From positions 1-8,825 of the forward strand of contig JAZNXL010000047.1 of the NCBI GenBank assembly GCA_045593905.1: a stretch of 8,825 nt of DNA, in the 5' to 3' direction. The position numbers and the translations under genes are program-made. How positions within the stretch are numbered: position 1 is the stretch's first letter; each line of letters starts with the position of its first letter. Origin of the DNA: RGIG9041 sp045593905 (GTDB lineage: Bacteria; Bacillota; Clostridia; Oscillospirales; QAKW01). Shown piece after piece: positions 1 to 7,886 of this stretch. The notes beneath the pieces are model-generated. The model saw nothing but the letters and a program-made list of their open reading frames with translations, searched no databases and had not been told where the DNA came from.

Positions 1-58
1 CGTAGTCGTTGACAACAGATTTACAGTCTGCCCCCTTTGGCCGCTCGGGAACACTCCC
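1..58 (-). tRNA. tRNA-Tyr (anticodon GTA), 3' part outside the window
   Basis: Reading the minus strand from 58 downward gives acceptor 5' strand GGGAGTG, then TT, a D-arm beginning CCCGAGCGG, and an anticodon stem GCAGA/TCTGT around the loop CTGTAAA. The anticodon GTA lies at 24-22. It is followed by what looks like the start of a long variable arm (GTC-AAC-GAC), as expected of a class II tyrosine tRNA. The T-arm and acceptor 3' strand lie beyond the left edge, so end pairing cannot be checked. It sits 6 bp downstream of tRNA-Thr and is probably processed from the same precursor transcript. It would decode UAU and UAC codons. Confidence 0.93.
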
Positions 59-64
59 ACTATA

Positions 65-139
65 TGGAGCTGGTGATCGGAGTCGAACCAACAACCTGCT
101 GATTACAAATCAGCTGCTCTGCCATTGAGCCACACCAGC
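65..139 (-). tRNA. tRNA-Thr (anticodon TGT), complete with encoded CCA
   Basis: The minus strand from 139 to 65 folds as a full cloverleaf. The acceptor is GCTGGTG paired with CACCAGC, and the D-arm GCTC...GAGC closes. The anticodon stem GCTGA/TCAGC holds the loop TTTGTAA with anticodon TGT at 107-105. The T-arm is GTTGG-TTCGACT-CCGAT. The discriminator base is T and the CCA tail is encoded at 67-65. The anticodon reads ACA and probably ACG threonine codons. It is the first gene of a leftward tRNA unit, about 7 nt after the predicted transcription start. The Thr(TGT)-Tyr(GTA) order matches the thrU-tyrU order known from E. coli. Confidence 0.97.
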
Positions 140-152
140 GACAACGACAATT

Positions 153-181
153 AGTATATACGAAACATTTTGATTTGTCAA
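153..181 (-). promoter_or_regulatory. Sigma-A type promoter for the tRNA-Thr/tRNA-Tyr unit
   Basis: On the minus strand a perfect -35 box TTGACA (181-176) is followed after exactly 17 bp by the -10 box TATACT (158-153). Transcription would start near position 146, about 7 nt before the tRNA-Thr 5' end. A run of seven A on the minus strand (191-185) lies just upstream of the -35 box and could act as an UP element. The near-consensus quality fits the strong expression expected of tRNA genes. Confidence 0.85.
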
Positions 182-205
182 CACTTTTTTTATTTTATGT
201 TTAAT

Positions 206-240
206 AAAAATTAAAAATATTGTAAAAAAATTCTAAAAAA
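206..240 (+). promoter_or_regulatory. A-tract cluster upstream of the rpoB promoter (probable UP element)
   Basis: Four A-tracts (206-210, 213-217, 224-230, 235-240) lie directly upstream of the rpoB -35 box. The last three are centred roughly one helical turn apart. Such A-rich DNA is known to contact the alpha-subunit C-terminal domain of RNA polymerase and to bend DNA, which would raise promoter strength. The composition is clear from the sequence; the function is inferred from position. Confidence 0.5.
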
Positions 241-243
241 TGC

Positions 244-272
244 TTGACACGTATATATTAATATGTTACAAT
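244..272 (+). promoter_or_regulatory. Sigma-A type promoter for rpoB-rpoC
   Basis: A perfect TTGACA (244-249) is separated by 17 bp from TACAAT (267-272), one base from the TATAAT consensus. Transcription would begin near 279, leaving an untranslated leader of about 140 nt before rpoB. It is divergent from the tRNA promoter, with about 60 bp between the two -35 boxes. Its presence shows that rpoBC can be transcribed independently of any rplJL genes located elsewhere. Confidence 0.85.
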
Positions 273-340
273 TCTAAACTGTATCATAATGGGTGGATAT
301 GCCTTATTTTCATTATTTATATAGTTAAAACGTAGAAAAT

Positions 341-377
341 TTTGCTATTTTTCGCTAAATTTATGGTACATTTGCTA
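341..377 (+). repeat. Three short direct repeats TTYGCTA in the rpoB leader
   Basis: TTTGCTA (341-347), TTCGCTA (351-357) and TTTGCTA (371-377) recur at offsets of exactly 10 and 20 bases inside the rpoB untranslated leader. Spacing by whole helical turns is what a protein binding one DNA face would need. The units are short and the region is T-rich, so chance is a serious alternative. No function is assigned. Confidence 0.3.
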
Positions 378-400
378 ATAGTATATTAATAAAAAATATA

Positions 401-422
401 AAGGGACGGAGTGAAGGTATTT
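401..422 (+). promoter_or_regulatory. Ribosome binding region of rpoB, with two possible starts
   Basis: The purine run AAGGGACGGAGTGAAGG (401-417) can serve either of two in-frame starts. GTG at 411 would use AAGGGA with a short spacing. ATG at 423 would use GGAG (408-411) or GAAGG (413-417). ATG at 423 is preferred because the resulting N-terminus MPKLKVLGKNER begins about where RpoB relatives begin and because it is the stronger start codon. Choosing 411 would add only four residues (MKVF). Confidence 0.6.
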
Positions 423-3400
423 ATGCCAAAATTAAAAGTCTTAGGCAAAAACGAGAGAATGAGCTTTTCAAAGATTGAAGAAATTCTTGAAATGCCAAAC
501 CTCATAGCTATCCAAAAAGATTCTTACAAGTGGTTTTTGGAAAAAGGCTTAAAAGAGGTTTTTGAGGACGTTTCATCAATTGTCGACTATTCTGGAAACA
601 TCGTTCTTGACTTTATTGACTACAAAATTGACGAAAAACCAAAGTACACTATCGTTGAGTGTAAAGAGCGTGACGCTACTTATGCAGCACCTCTTAAAGC
701 GCTTGTTCGTTTAACCAATAACGAAACAGGCGAAATCAAAGAACAAGAAATTTTTATGGGTGAATTTCCTGTAATGACCGAGAGCGGCACATTTATCATA
801 AATGGTGCTGAGCGTGTTGTTGTATCACAGCTCGTTCGTTCTCCCGGTATTTACTATTCAAATGCTCTTGATAAGAGCGGTAACCCTGTTTATACCACAA
901 CTGTAATCCCTAACCGCGGTGCATGGCTTGAGTATGAGTCAGACTCTGCAAACGTTATTTCAGTTCGTATTGATAAAAACCGCAAGCTTCCTGTAACAAC
1001 TTTTGTTCGTTCACTTGGCGCTTTTATCGAAAATGATAAATACAGCCCCTTCTACGGCATGGAACTTGGCAATACTGACGTTATCAAGTCAATATTTGGT
1101 GAGTGTGAATTTCTTAACAAAACTCTTGATAAAGATATTGCTGTTGATACCGAGGGTGCGCTTATTGAGGTTTACAAAAAAATCAGACCCGGTGAGCCTG
1201 CAACCGTTGAAGGTTCAATGACTCATATTAATAATCTTTTCTTTGACGAAAAGAGATATGACCAATCACGCGTTGGTATTTTTAAATACAACTTAAAGCT
1301 TGCGCTTGCTGATAGAATTAAAGGCTTTGTTCTTGCTGATATCGTGGTTGACCCCATGACAGGCGAAATCATTGCCGAAGCAGGCGAAAAAATCACAAAA
1401 GAGCTTGCTCAAAAAATCGAAGACGCAGGTGTATTTTGCGTTAAACTTGCTGTTAACGGCAAAGAAGTTCCTGTTTTCTCAAACGGCATGGTTGATATGT
1501 CTAAGTTTGTAAGCTTCAATCCTGCTGAGTGCGGTGTTCTTGAAAGAGTTAGATTTAACGTATTAAAAGAAATACTCGATGCTTGTGAAAATGACGAGCA
1601 GGTTAAAGAACAGTGCAAACTTCGTGCAAACGAGCTTGTTCCTAAACATATCGTAATCGACGATATGATGGCATCAATCAACTACATCTTCAACATGACA
1701 TACGGTATCGGTTCAGCTGACGACATTGACCACCTTGGTAACAGACGTATCCGTTGCGTTGGTGAGCTTTTACAAAATCAGTTCAGAATCGGTTTTGCAA
1801 GAATGGAACGTACAATCAAAGAGCGTATGACACTTCAAGACCTTGATGTTGTTACACCTCAGGCTCTTATCAACGTTCGTCCCGTTGTTGCTGCTATTAA
1901 AGAGTTCTTTGGTTCTTCACCTCTTTCACAGTTTATGGACCAAAACAACCCGCTCGCTGAACTTACACATAAACGTCGTCTTTCAGCCCTTGGTCCCGGT
2001 GGTCTTTCAAGAGACCGCGCAGGCTTTGAAGTTCGTGACGTTCACTATACTCACTACGGCAGAATGTGTCCTATTGAAACACCTGAAGGTCCTAACATTG
2101 GTCTTATTTCGTATCTTGCATCTTTTGCACGCATTAACGAATACGGCTTTATTGAAGCTCCTTATAGACGTGTTGATAAAGAGACAGGTGTTGTGACAAA
2201 CGAAATCGTTTACATGACTGCTGATATCGAAGATAACTATACTGTAGCACAGGCTAACGAGCCTTTAGACGAGAAGGGTAGATTTGCCAACAAAACTGTA
2301 ACCGCACGTCGTCGCGAAGAAATTATCGAGGTTGATAAAGAAAACGTTGATTTTATGGACGTTTCACCTAAAATGATGGTTTCTTGTGCAACTGCGTTTA
2401 TCCCGTTCCTTGAAAACGATGACGCCAACCGTGTTCTTATGGGTGCGAACATGCAGCGTCAGGCTGTTCCGCTTTTAAAAACCGAATCTCCTGTTGTTGG
2501 TACAGGTATGGAGTACAAATCAGCTCACGACTGTGGCTGCTGTGTTGTTTCAAAACGCGCAGGTACTGTTGAGTATGTAAGTGCTACCAAAATTGTTGTA
2601 AGAACTGACGACAACGATAAAGACGAATATGAACTTATCACTTTCCTTCGTTCAAACCAAGGTACATGTATTAACCAAAAGCCTATCGTTAATGTTGGCG
2701 ACAGAATCGAAGCAGACGAGATTATTGCCGACGGTCCTTCTACTGCAAACGGTGAAATTGCTCTTGGTAAAAATATGCTTATCGGTTTCGTAACTTGGGA
2801 AGGTTACAACTACGAGGACGCTGTTCTTCTTAATGAAAGACTTGTTAAAGACGATGTGTTTACTTCAGTTCATATTGAAGAATACGAAATTGAAGCTCGT
2901 AGCACAAAGCTTGGACCGGAAGAAATCACAAGAGAAATCCCCAACGTTGGTGAAGATGCTCTTAAAGACCTCGATTCACGCGGTATTATAAGAATCGGTG
3001 CCGAGGTTAGAAGTGGTGATATTCTTGTTGGCCGCGTAACACCTAAGGGTGAAACTGAGCTTACAGCAGAAGAAAAACTTCTCCGTGCTATTTTTGGCGA
3101 AAAGGCAAGGGAAGTAAGAGATACTTCGCTTCGCGTTCCTCACGGTGAATACGGCACAATTATTGATGTTAAAATATTCACACCCGAAAACTCTGACGAG
3201 CTTTCACCCGGCGTAAACAAAGTTGTTCGCTGCTACATCGCACAAAAGAGAAAAATCTCAGTCGGCGATAAAATGGCTGGTCGTCACGGTAATAAGGGTG
3301 TTGTATCAAGAATTTTACCGCAAGAAGATATGCCTTATCTTCCTGATGGCACACCTCTTGATATTGTTCTTAACCCCCTTGGCGTACCTTCACGTATGAA

Positions 3401-4178
3401 TATCGGTCAGGTACTCGAGGTGCATCTTGGCCGCGCCGCTATGGCTCTTGGCTGGAAGATTATGACACCTGTATTTGACGGCGCTGTCGAAGAAGATATA
3501 AGAAAGTGCCTTGAAATGAAAGGTCTTGATGCCGACGGTAAAACTGTTCTTTACGATGGTAGAACAGGTGTTCCGTTCGATAACCGTGTAACCGTTGGTT
3601 ATATGTACTTCTTAAAACTCCATCACCTTGTAGACGACAAAATCCACGCTCGTTCAACAGGTCCTTACTCACTTGTTACACAACAGCCTTTGGGTGGTAA
3701 AGCTCAATTCGGTGGTCAGCGTTTTGGTGAAATGGAAGTTTGGGCTCTTGAAGCTTACGGTGCAGCATACACCCTTCAAGAAATACTCACTGTTAAGTCT
3801 GACGATATTGTTGGACGTGTTAAAACATACGAGGCAATTGTTAAGGGACAAAACGTTCCTAAGCCCGGTATTCCCGAGTCGTTTAAAGTTCTTGTTAAAG
3901 AGCTTCAGTCACTCGCTCTTGACTTTAAGGTTCTTTCTAAAGATATGGAAGAAATTGACCTTAAAGAAACCTTTGAGGACGACGACGAGGATATTTACGA
4001 TGACAAATTCAGAAAAAAAGCTGAAAGCGGCGTAGGTGTTGACGAAGTATTCGAAGACATGGAACAAGAATCGCAAACAGCTGAAGATGAGCCAGAAGAT
4101 TATGACGAAAACGATAGCGATTGGACATCCGACGACGATAACGAAGACGATAACGATTTGTACATCGAAGCAGAGTAA
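423..4178 (+). CDS. rpoB: DNA-directed RNA polymerase subunit beta
   Basis: RpoB pairs with beta' to form the catalytic cleft of RNA polymerase and holds the rifampicin pocket. The product has 1251 residues from the ATG at 423 (a GTG at 411 would add four). Visible landmarks are NGAERVVVSQLVRSPG (127-142), the rifampicin region starting FGSS at 496, DHLGNRR (436-442), GYNYEDA with the acidic pair E798-D799, GDKMAGRHGNKG with K950 and K958 that face the active site, and the clamp-contacting C-terminal block starting QQPLGGKAQFGG at 1087. D506, H516 and S521 (E. coli D516, H526, S531) are wild type, predicting rifampicin sensitivity, but proline 500 stands where E. coli has Q510. There is no SI2 insertion. 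About 70 C-terminal residues form a highly acidic tail. rpoC follows after 34 bp. Confidence 0.99.
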   Translation: MPKLKVLGKNERMSFSKIEEILEMPNLIAIQKDSYKWFLEKGLKEVFEDVSSIVDYSGNIVLDFIDYKIDEKPKYTIVECKERDATYAAPLKALVRLTNNETGEIKEQEIFMGEFPVMTESGTFIINGAERVVVSQLVRSPGIYYSNALDKSGNPVYTTTVIPNRGAWLEYESDSANVISVRIDKNRKLPVTTFVRSLGAFIENDKYSPFYGMELGNTDVIKSIFGECEFLNKTLDKDIAVDTEGALIEVYKKIRPGEPATVEGSMTHINNLFFDEKRYDQSRVGIFKYNLKLALADRIKGFVLADIVVDPMTGEIIAEAGEKITKELAQKIEDAGVFCVKLAVNGKEVPVFSNGMVDMSKFVSFNPAECGVLERVRFNVLKEILDACENDEQVKEQCKLRANELVPKHIVIDDMMASINYIFNMTYGIGSADDIDHLGNRRIRCVGELLQNQFRIGFARMERTIKERMTLQDLDVVTPQALINVRPVVAAIKEFFGSSPLSQFMDQNNPLAELTHKRRLSALGPGGLSRDRAGFEVRDVHYTHYGRMCPIETPEGPNIGLISYLASFARINEYGFIEAPYRRVDKETGVVTNEIVYMTADIEDNYTVAQANEPLDEKGRFANKTVTARRREEIIEVDKENVDFMDVSPKMMVSCATAFIPFLENDDANRVLMGANMQRQAVPLLKTESPVVGTGMEYKSAHDCGCCVVSKRAGTVEYVSATKIVVRTDDNDKDEYELITFLRSNQGTCINQKPIVNVGDRIEADEIIADGPSTANGEIALGKNMLIGFVTWEGYNYEDAVLLNERLVKDDVFTSVHIEEYEIEARSTKLGPEEITREIPNVGEDALKDLDSRGIIRIGAEVRSGDILVGRVTPKGETELTAEEKLLRAIFGEKAREVRDTSLRVPHGEYGTIIDVKIFTPENSDELSPGVNKVVRCYIAQKRKISVGDKMAGRHGNKGVVSRILPQEDMPYLPDGTPLDIVLNPLGVPSRMNIGQVLEVHLGRAAMALGWKIMTPVFDGAVEEDIRKCLEMKGLDADGKTVLYDGRTGVPFDNRVTVGYMYFLKLHHLVDDKIHARSTGPYSLVTQQPLGGKAQFGGQRFGEMEVWALEAYGAAYTLQEILTVKSDDIVGRVKTYEAIVKGQNVPKPGIPESFKVLVKELQSLALDFKVLSKDMEEIDLKETFEDDDEDIYDDKFRKKAESGVGVDEVFEDMEQESQTAEDEPEDYDENDSDWTSDDDNEDDNDLYIEAE

Positions 4179-4212
4179 TTATAAAACACAACTTGAAAGG
4201 AGTATATAAAAT

Positions 4213-7200
4213 ATGGAATTCAATGCATTTGAAGCCATAAAAATCGGTCTTGCATCTCCTGAGAAAATTAGAGAGTGGTCTTACGGCGAGGTTAAAAAGC
4301 CTGAAACTATTAACTATAGAACTTTAAAGCCTGAAAAGGACGGTCTTTTTTGCGAAAAGATTTTTGGACCTACAAAAGACTGGGAGTGCCACTGCGGTAA
4401 ATACAAGAGAATAAGATTTAAAGGAAAAATTTGCGATAAGTGCGGCGTTGAGGTAACAAAAGCCAAAGTTCGTCGTGAGCGTATGGGTCACATTGAACTT
4501 GCTACACCCGTTTCGCACATCTGGTATTTCAAGGGTATTCCTGCTCGTATGGGACTTATGCTTGATTTATCACCAAAGGAGCTTGAAAAAGTTCTCTATT
4601 TTGACTCATACATTGTTACCGAGCCCGGTGACACACCGCTTATGAAAAAGCAACTTCTTTCGGATATTGAATATGCCGAAATGCGTGAGCGTTATGAAGA
4701 TGACTTTGAAGCAGGTATGGGTGCTGAATACATCAAAAAGCTTCTTGCTGAAATTGACCTTGAAGAAACATCAAAAGAGCTTAAAGAAGCTTTAGTTGAA
4801 GCGACCGGTCAAAAACGTACCAAAATTATTAAAAAGATTGAGGTTGTTGAAGCATTTAAAAACTCGGGTAACCGTCCTGAGTGGATGATTCTTGATGCAA
4901 TCCCTGTAATTCCGCCCGAGCTTCGTCCTATGGTACAGCTCGACGGTGGTAGATTTGCAACATCAGACCTTAACGACCTTTACAGACGTGTTATTAACAG
5001 AAACAACCGTCTTAAGAGACTTTTAGAGCTTGGCGCTCCTGATGTAATTGTTAGAAACGAAAAACGTATTTTACAACAGGCTGTTGATGCTCTTATTGAT
5101 AACGGCAGACGCGGCCGTCCTGTTACAGGTCAAAACAACCGCCCCTTAAAATCACTTTCAGATATGCTTAAGGGTAAACAGGCCCGCTTCCGTCAAAATC
5201 TTCTCGGTAAACGTGTTGACTATTCTGGCCGTTCAGTTATCGTTGTTGGTCCTGAACTTAAAATTTATCAGTGCGGTGTTCCGAAGGAAATGGCAATCGA
5301 GCTTTTCAAACCCTTCGTTATGAAAAAGCTTGTTGAAGACGGACACGCAACTAACATTAAATCAGCCAAGAAAATGGTTGAAAAAATGCGTAAAGAAGTA
5401 TGGGATGCACTCGAGGATGTAATTAAAGACCATCCCGTTATGCTCAACCGTGCTCCTACACTTCATAGACTTGGCATTCAGGCATTTGAGCCTGTTCTTG
5501 TTGAGGGTAGAGCTCTTAAACTTCATCCGCTCGTATGTACCGCGTTCAACGCCGACTTCGACGGTGACCAGATGGCTATCCACGTTCCGCTTTCAGCTGA
5601 AGCTCAAGCTGAAGCACGTTTCTTAATGCTTTCTGCTAATAACCTTTTAAAACCGCAGGACGGCCGTCCTGTAACCGTTCCTACACAGGATATGGTTCTT
5701 GGTTCATACTATCTTACAATTGTTAAAGAAGATGAGCTTGGCGCAGGTAAAGTATTTAAAGATAAAGATGAAGCTCTTATGGCTTATGAAAACGGCGTTG
5801 TAGGTCTTCATGCACCTATCAAAGTTCGTATATGCAAAGAGTGGAACGGCAAACTCGAGTCAAGAATTATTGACTGTACTGTTGGTCGCTTAATCTTTAA
5901 CACACCTATTCCTCAAGACCTTGGCTTTGTTGATAGAACTGATTCAGCTAAGATTTTTGACCTCGAGGTTGACTTTGTTGCTACAAAGAAAACACTTGAT
6001 AAAATTATTTACAACTGTATTAAAGCTCATGGCAGCACAGTTACTGCTGAGGTTCTTGATAACATTAAATCACAAGGTTATAAGTTCTCAACTCGCGGTG
6101 CAATCACTGTTTCATGCTCTGATATGACAGTTCCGCCCCAAAAGAAAGAACTTATCGATGTTGCTGAACGCAAAATCGATGAAATCACCGAAAACTACAA
6201 ATACGGCTTTATTTCTGATGATGACAGATACAATCTTGTTATCAACACTTGGGACCAAACAACCAAGGAAGTAACCGCTGCACTTCAAAACCATCTTGAT
6301 AAATTCAATCCTATTTATATGATGGCAAACTCAGGTGCCCGTGGTTCTATGAACCAGATTCGTCAGCTTGCAGGTATGCGTGGTCTTATGGCTAACACAT
6401 CAGGTAAAGCAATTGAAATTCCGATTCGTTCAAACTTCCGTGAAGGTCTTAACGTTATCGAGTACTTTATTTCTTCGCGTGGTGCGCGTAAAGGTCTTGC
6501 CGATACCGCTCTTCGTACTGCTGACTCGGGTTACCTTACACGTCGTCTTGTTGACGTTTCACAGGATGTTATTATCCGTGAAAATGATTGTGGTGCTATG
6601 GACGGTCTTATGGCTTCTGACATCGTTGACGGTGACGGAAAAGAGAAAACAGTTATTGAAGCACTTCGAGACAGACTTATCGGTAGATACCTTGTTAACG
6701 ATTTTGTTGACGAGGCTACTGGTGAAGTTCTTGTTTCTAAAGACAAGATGATGAACGATGCTGATGTTGATATTCTTGAAGCTAACGGCGTTAAAGAAAT
6801 CGAGATTCGTTCAACACTTACTTGCCGTTCACATCACGGTGTATGTGCTAAATGTTACGGTGCTAACCTTGCAAACGGCAACCCCGTGCGTGTAGGTGAG
6901 GTTGTTGGTATTATTGCTGCTCAATCAATCGGTGAGCCTGGTACACAGCTTACAATGCGTACCTTCCATACCGGTGGTGTTGCGTCAGCAGAAGATATTA
7001 CACAGGGTCTTCCCAGAGTTGAAGAGCTTTTCGAAGCACGCAGACCTAAAAAGACCGCTGTTCTTGCTGAAGAATCAGGTACAATTTACCTTGATGAAAG
7101 CGAAAGACCTGAAAATGATAACAATACCCATGTTATTATTAAACTTGATGACGGCAATGAGCTTCCTATGGCTATTCCGTTTGGTCTTAAATATAAAGAT

Positions 7201-7794
7201 TCACTCGAAGGTCAACATGTTAACAAGGGTGATATTATCTCTGATGGTGTTATTAACCCGCACGATGTTCTTCGTCTTAAGGGTGAAATCGCTGTTCAAG
7301 ATTACCTTATTAAAGAAGTTCAAAACGTATACCGCCTCCAAGGTGTTGATATCAACGATAAACATATCGAGGTTATTGTTCGTCAAATGATTCGCAAAGT
7401 AAGAATCGAAGACAACGGCACCGATTCAATGCTTATTGGTACACTTGCTGATAAGTATGAGGTTGAAGAAAAGAACAAAGAAATCCGTGAGCGTATTGCT
7501 GCAGGCGAGACAGGTCTTGCTGAGATTGTATGTTCTCCTGTTCTTCTTGGTATTACAAAAGCGGCTCTTGCTACCGATTCGTTCTTCTCGGCTGCATCGT
7601 TCCAAGAAACAACAAAAGTTCTTACAGATGCTGCTATCAAGGGCAAAATCGACCCGCTTGTTGGTCTTAAAGAAAACGTTATTATTGGACGTCTTGTTCC
7701 TGCAGGTACAGGTATGGATGTTTACAGAAATGTTGAGCCTGAATTAGTAGGTGCTCCTGAAGAAGTGACTGCTGATGTGGCTGCTGCAGAATAA
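4213..7794 (+). CDS. rpoC: DNA-directed RNA polymerase subunit beta'
   Basis: RpoC carries the catalytic magnesium site of RNA polymerase. The 1193-residue product has the usual Firmicutes length. It shows the N-terminal zinc ribbon (C59, C61, C74, C77), the NADFDGDQM motif with metal-binding D448, D450 and D452, a bridge helix around GARKGLADTALRTADSGY (757-774), the second zinc site (C793, C871, C878, C881), and the trigger loop with M915, R916 and H919. The trigger loop runs straight on to ITQGLPRVEELFEARRPK, so the large SI3 insertion of E. coli is absent. The C-terminal omega- and clamp-contacting region ends with RLVPAGTGMDVYRNVEPE and a short acidic, alanine-rich tail. An AAAGGAG ribosome site (4196-4202) precedes the ATG by 10 bp. 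It lies 34 bp after rpoB with no hairpin between, so co-transcription is expected. The stop is doubled (TAA TAA). Confidence 0.99.
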   Translation: MEFNAFEAIKIGLASPEKIREWSYGEVKKPETINYRTLKPEKDGLFCEKIFGPTKDWECHCGKYKRIRFKGKICDKCGVEVTKAKVRRERMGHIELATPVSHIWYFKGIPARMGLMLDLSPKELEKVLYFDSYIVTEPGDTPLMKKQLLSDIEYAEMRERYEDDFEAGMGAEYIKKLLAEIDLEETSKELKEALVEATGQKRTKIIKKIEVVEAFKNSGNRPEWMILDAIPVIPPELRPMVQLDGGRFATSDLNDLYRRVINRNNRLKRLLELGAPDVIVRNEKRILQQAVDALIDNGRRGRPVTGQNNRPLKSLSDMLKGKQARFRQNLLGKRVDYSGRSVIVVGPELKIYQCGVPKEMAIELFKPFVMKKLVEDGHATNIKSAKKMVEKMRKEVWDALEDVIKDHPVMLNRAPTLHRLGIQAFEPVLVEGRALKLHPLVCTAFNADFDGDQMAIHVPLSAEAQAEARFLMLSANNLLKPQDGRPVTVPTQDMVLGSYYLTIVKEDELGAGKVFKDKDEALMAYENGVVGLHAPIKVRICKEWNGKLESRIIDCTVGRLIFNTPIPQDLGFVDRTDSAKIFDLEVDFVATKKTLDKIIYNCIKAHGSTVTAEVLDNIKSQGYKFSTRGAITVSCSDMTVPPQKKELIDVAERKIDEITENYKYGFISDDDRYNLVINTWDQTTKEVTAALQNHLDKFNPIYMMANSGARGSMNQIRQLAGMRGLMANTSGKAIEIPIRSNFREGLNVIEYFISSRGARKGLADTALRTADSGYLTRRLVDVSQDVIIRENDCGAMDGLMASDIVDGDGKEKTVIEALRDRLIGRYLVNDFVDEATGEVLVSKDKMMNDADVDILEANGVKEIEIRSTLTCRSHHGVCAKCYGANLANGNPVRVGEVVGIIAAQSIGEPGTQLTMRTFHTGGVASAEDITQGLPRVEELFEARRPKKTAVLAEESGTIYLDESERPENDNNTHVIIKLDDGNELPMAIPFGLKYKDSLEGQHVNKGDIISDGVINPHDVLRLKGEIAVQDYLIKEVQNVYRLQGVDINDKHIEVIVRQMIRKVRIEDNGTDSMLIGTLADKYEVEEKNKEIRERIAAGETGLAEIVCSPVLLGITKAALATDSFFSAASFQETTKVLTDAAIKGKIDPLVGLKENVIIGRLVPAGTGMDVYRNVEPELVGAPEEVTADVAAAE

Positions 7795-7805
7795 TAATAT
7801 TTTTC

Positions 7806-7835
7806 TTGACAAATACCATTAATATATGATATTCT
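7806..7835 (+). promoter_or_regulatory. Probable promoter for rpsL-rpsG just after rpoC
   Basis: A perfect TTGACA (7806-7811) starts 11 bp after the rpoC stop. An 18-bp spacer leads to TATTCT (7830-7835), a match of four out of six to the -10 consensus. The predicted start, about 7842, falls inside the 5' arm of the hairpin at 7839-7860. The perfect -35 box and its position favour a real promoter that uncouples the ribosomal protein genes from rpoBC; the weaker -10 box lowers certainty. Confidence 0.65.
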
Positions 7836-7838
7836 ATT

Positions 7839-7863
7839 AGGTGCTGTGGGTACAGCACCTTTT
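7839..7863 (+). terminator. Perfect 9-bp hairpin with a short T-tract after rpoC
   Basis: AGGTGCTGT (7839-7847), loop GGGT (7848-7851) and ACAGCACCT (7852-7860) form a perfect stem-loop followed by TTT (7861-7863), which makes four T with the last stem base. The G+C-rich stem stands out from the AT-rich surroundings. For transcripts reading through from rpoC it looks like an intrinsic terminator, although the T-tract is short and probably allows read-through. For transcripts from the promoter at 7806-7835 the same hairpin would form the extreme 5' end of the rpsL mRNA and might protect it from decay. Confidence 0.65.
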
Positions 7864-7886
7864 AGTATGCAAAAAATTAGGTAGTT

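Noticed and set aside
289..324. Eleven-codon open frame (MGGYALFSLFI) in the rpoB leader, a possible leader peptide
   Set aside because: There is no ribosome site before its ATG, only about 10 nt separate it from the predicted transcription start, and no attenuator hairpin follows. Short frames like this are expected by chance in AT-rich DNA.
6368..6751. Open frame of 127 codons in another plus-strand frame inside rpoC
   Set aside because: Same reason: it overlaps the conserved bridge-helix region of rpoC and its product has no family likeness.
6896..7390. Open frame of 164 codons in another plus-strand frame inside rpoC
   Set aside because: It lies wholly within rpoC, and its leucine- and valine-rich, low-complexity product reflects the CTT/GTT-rich codon use of rpoC read out of frame.
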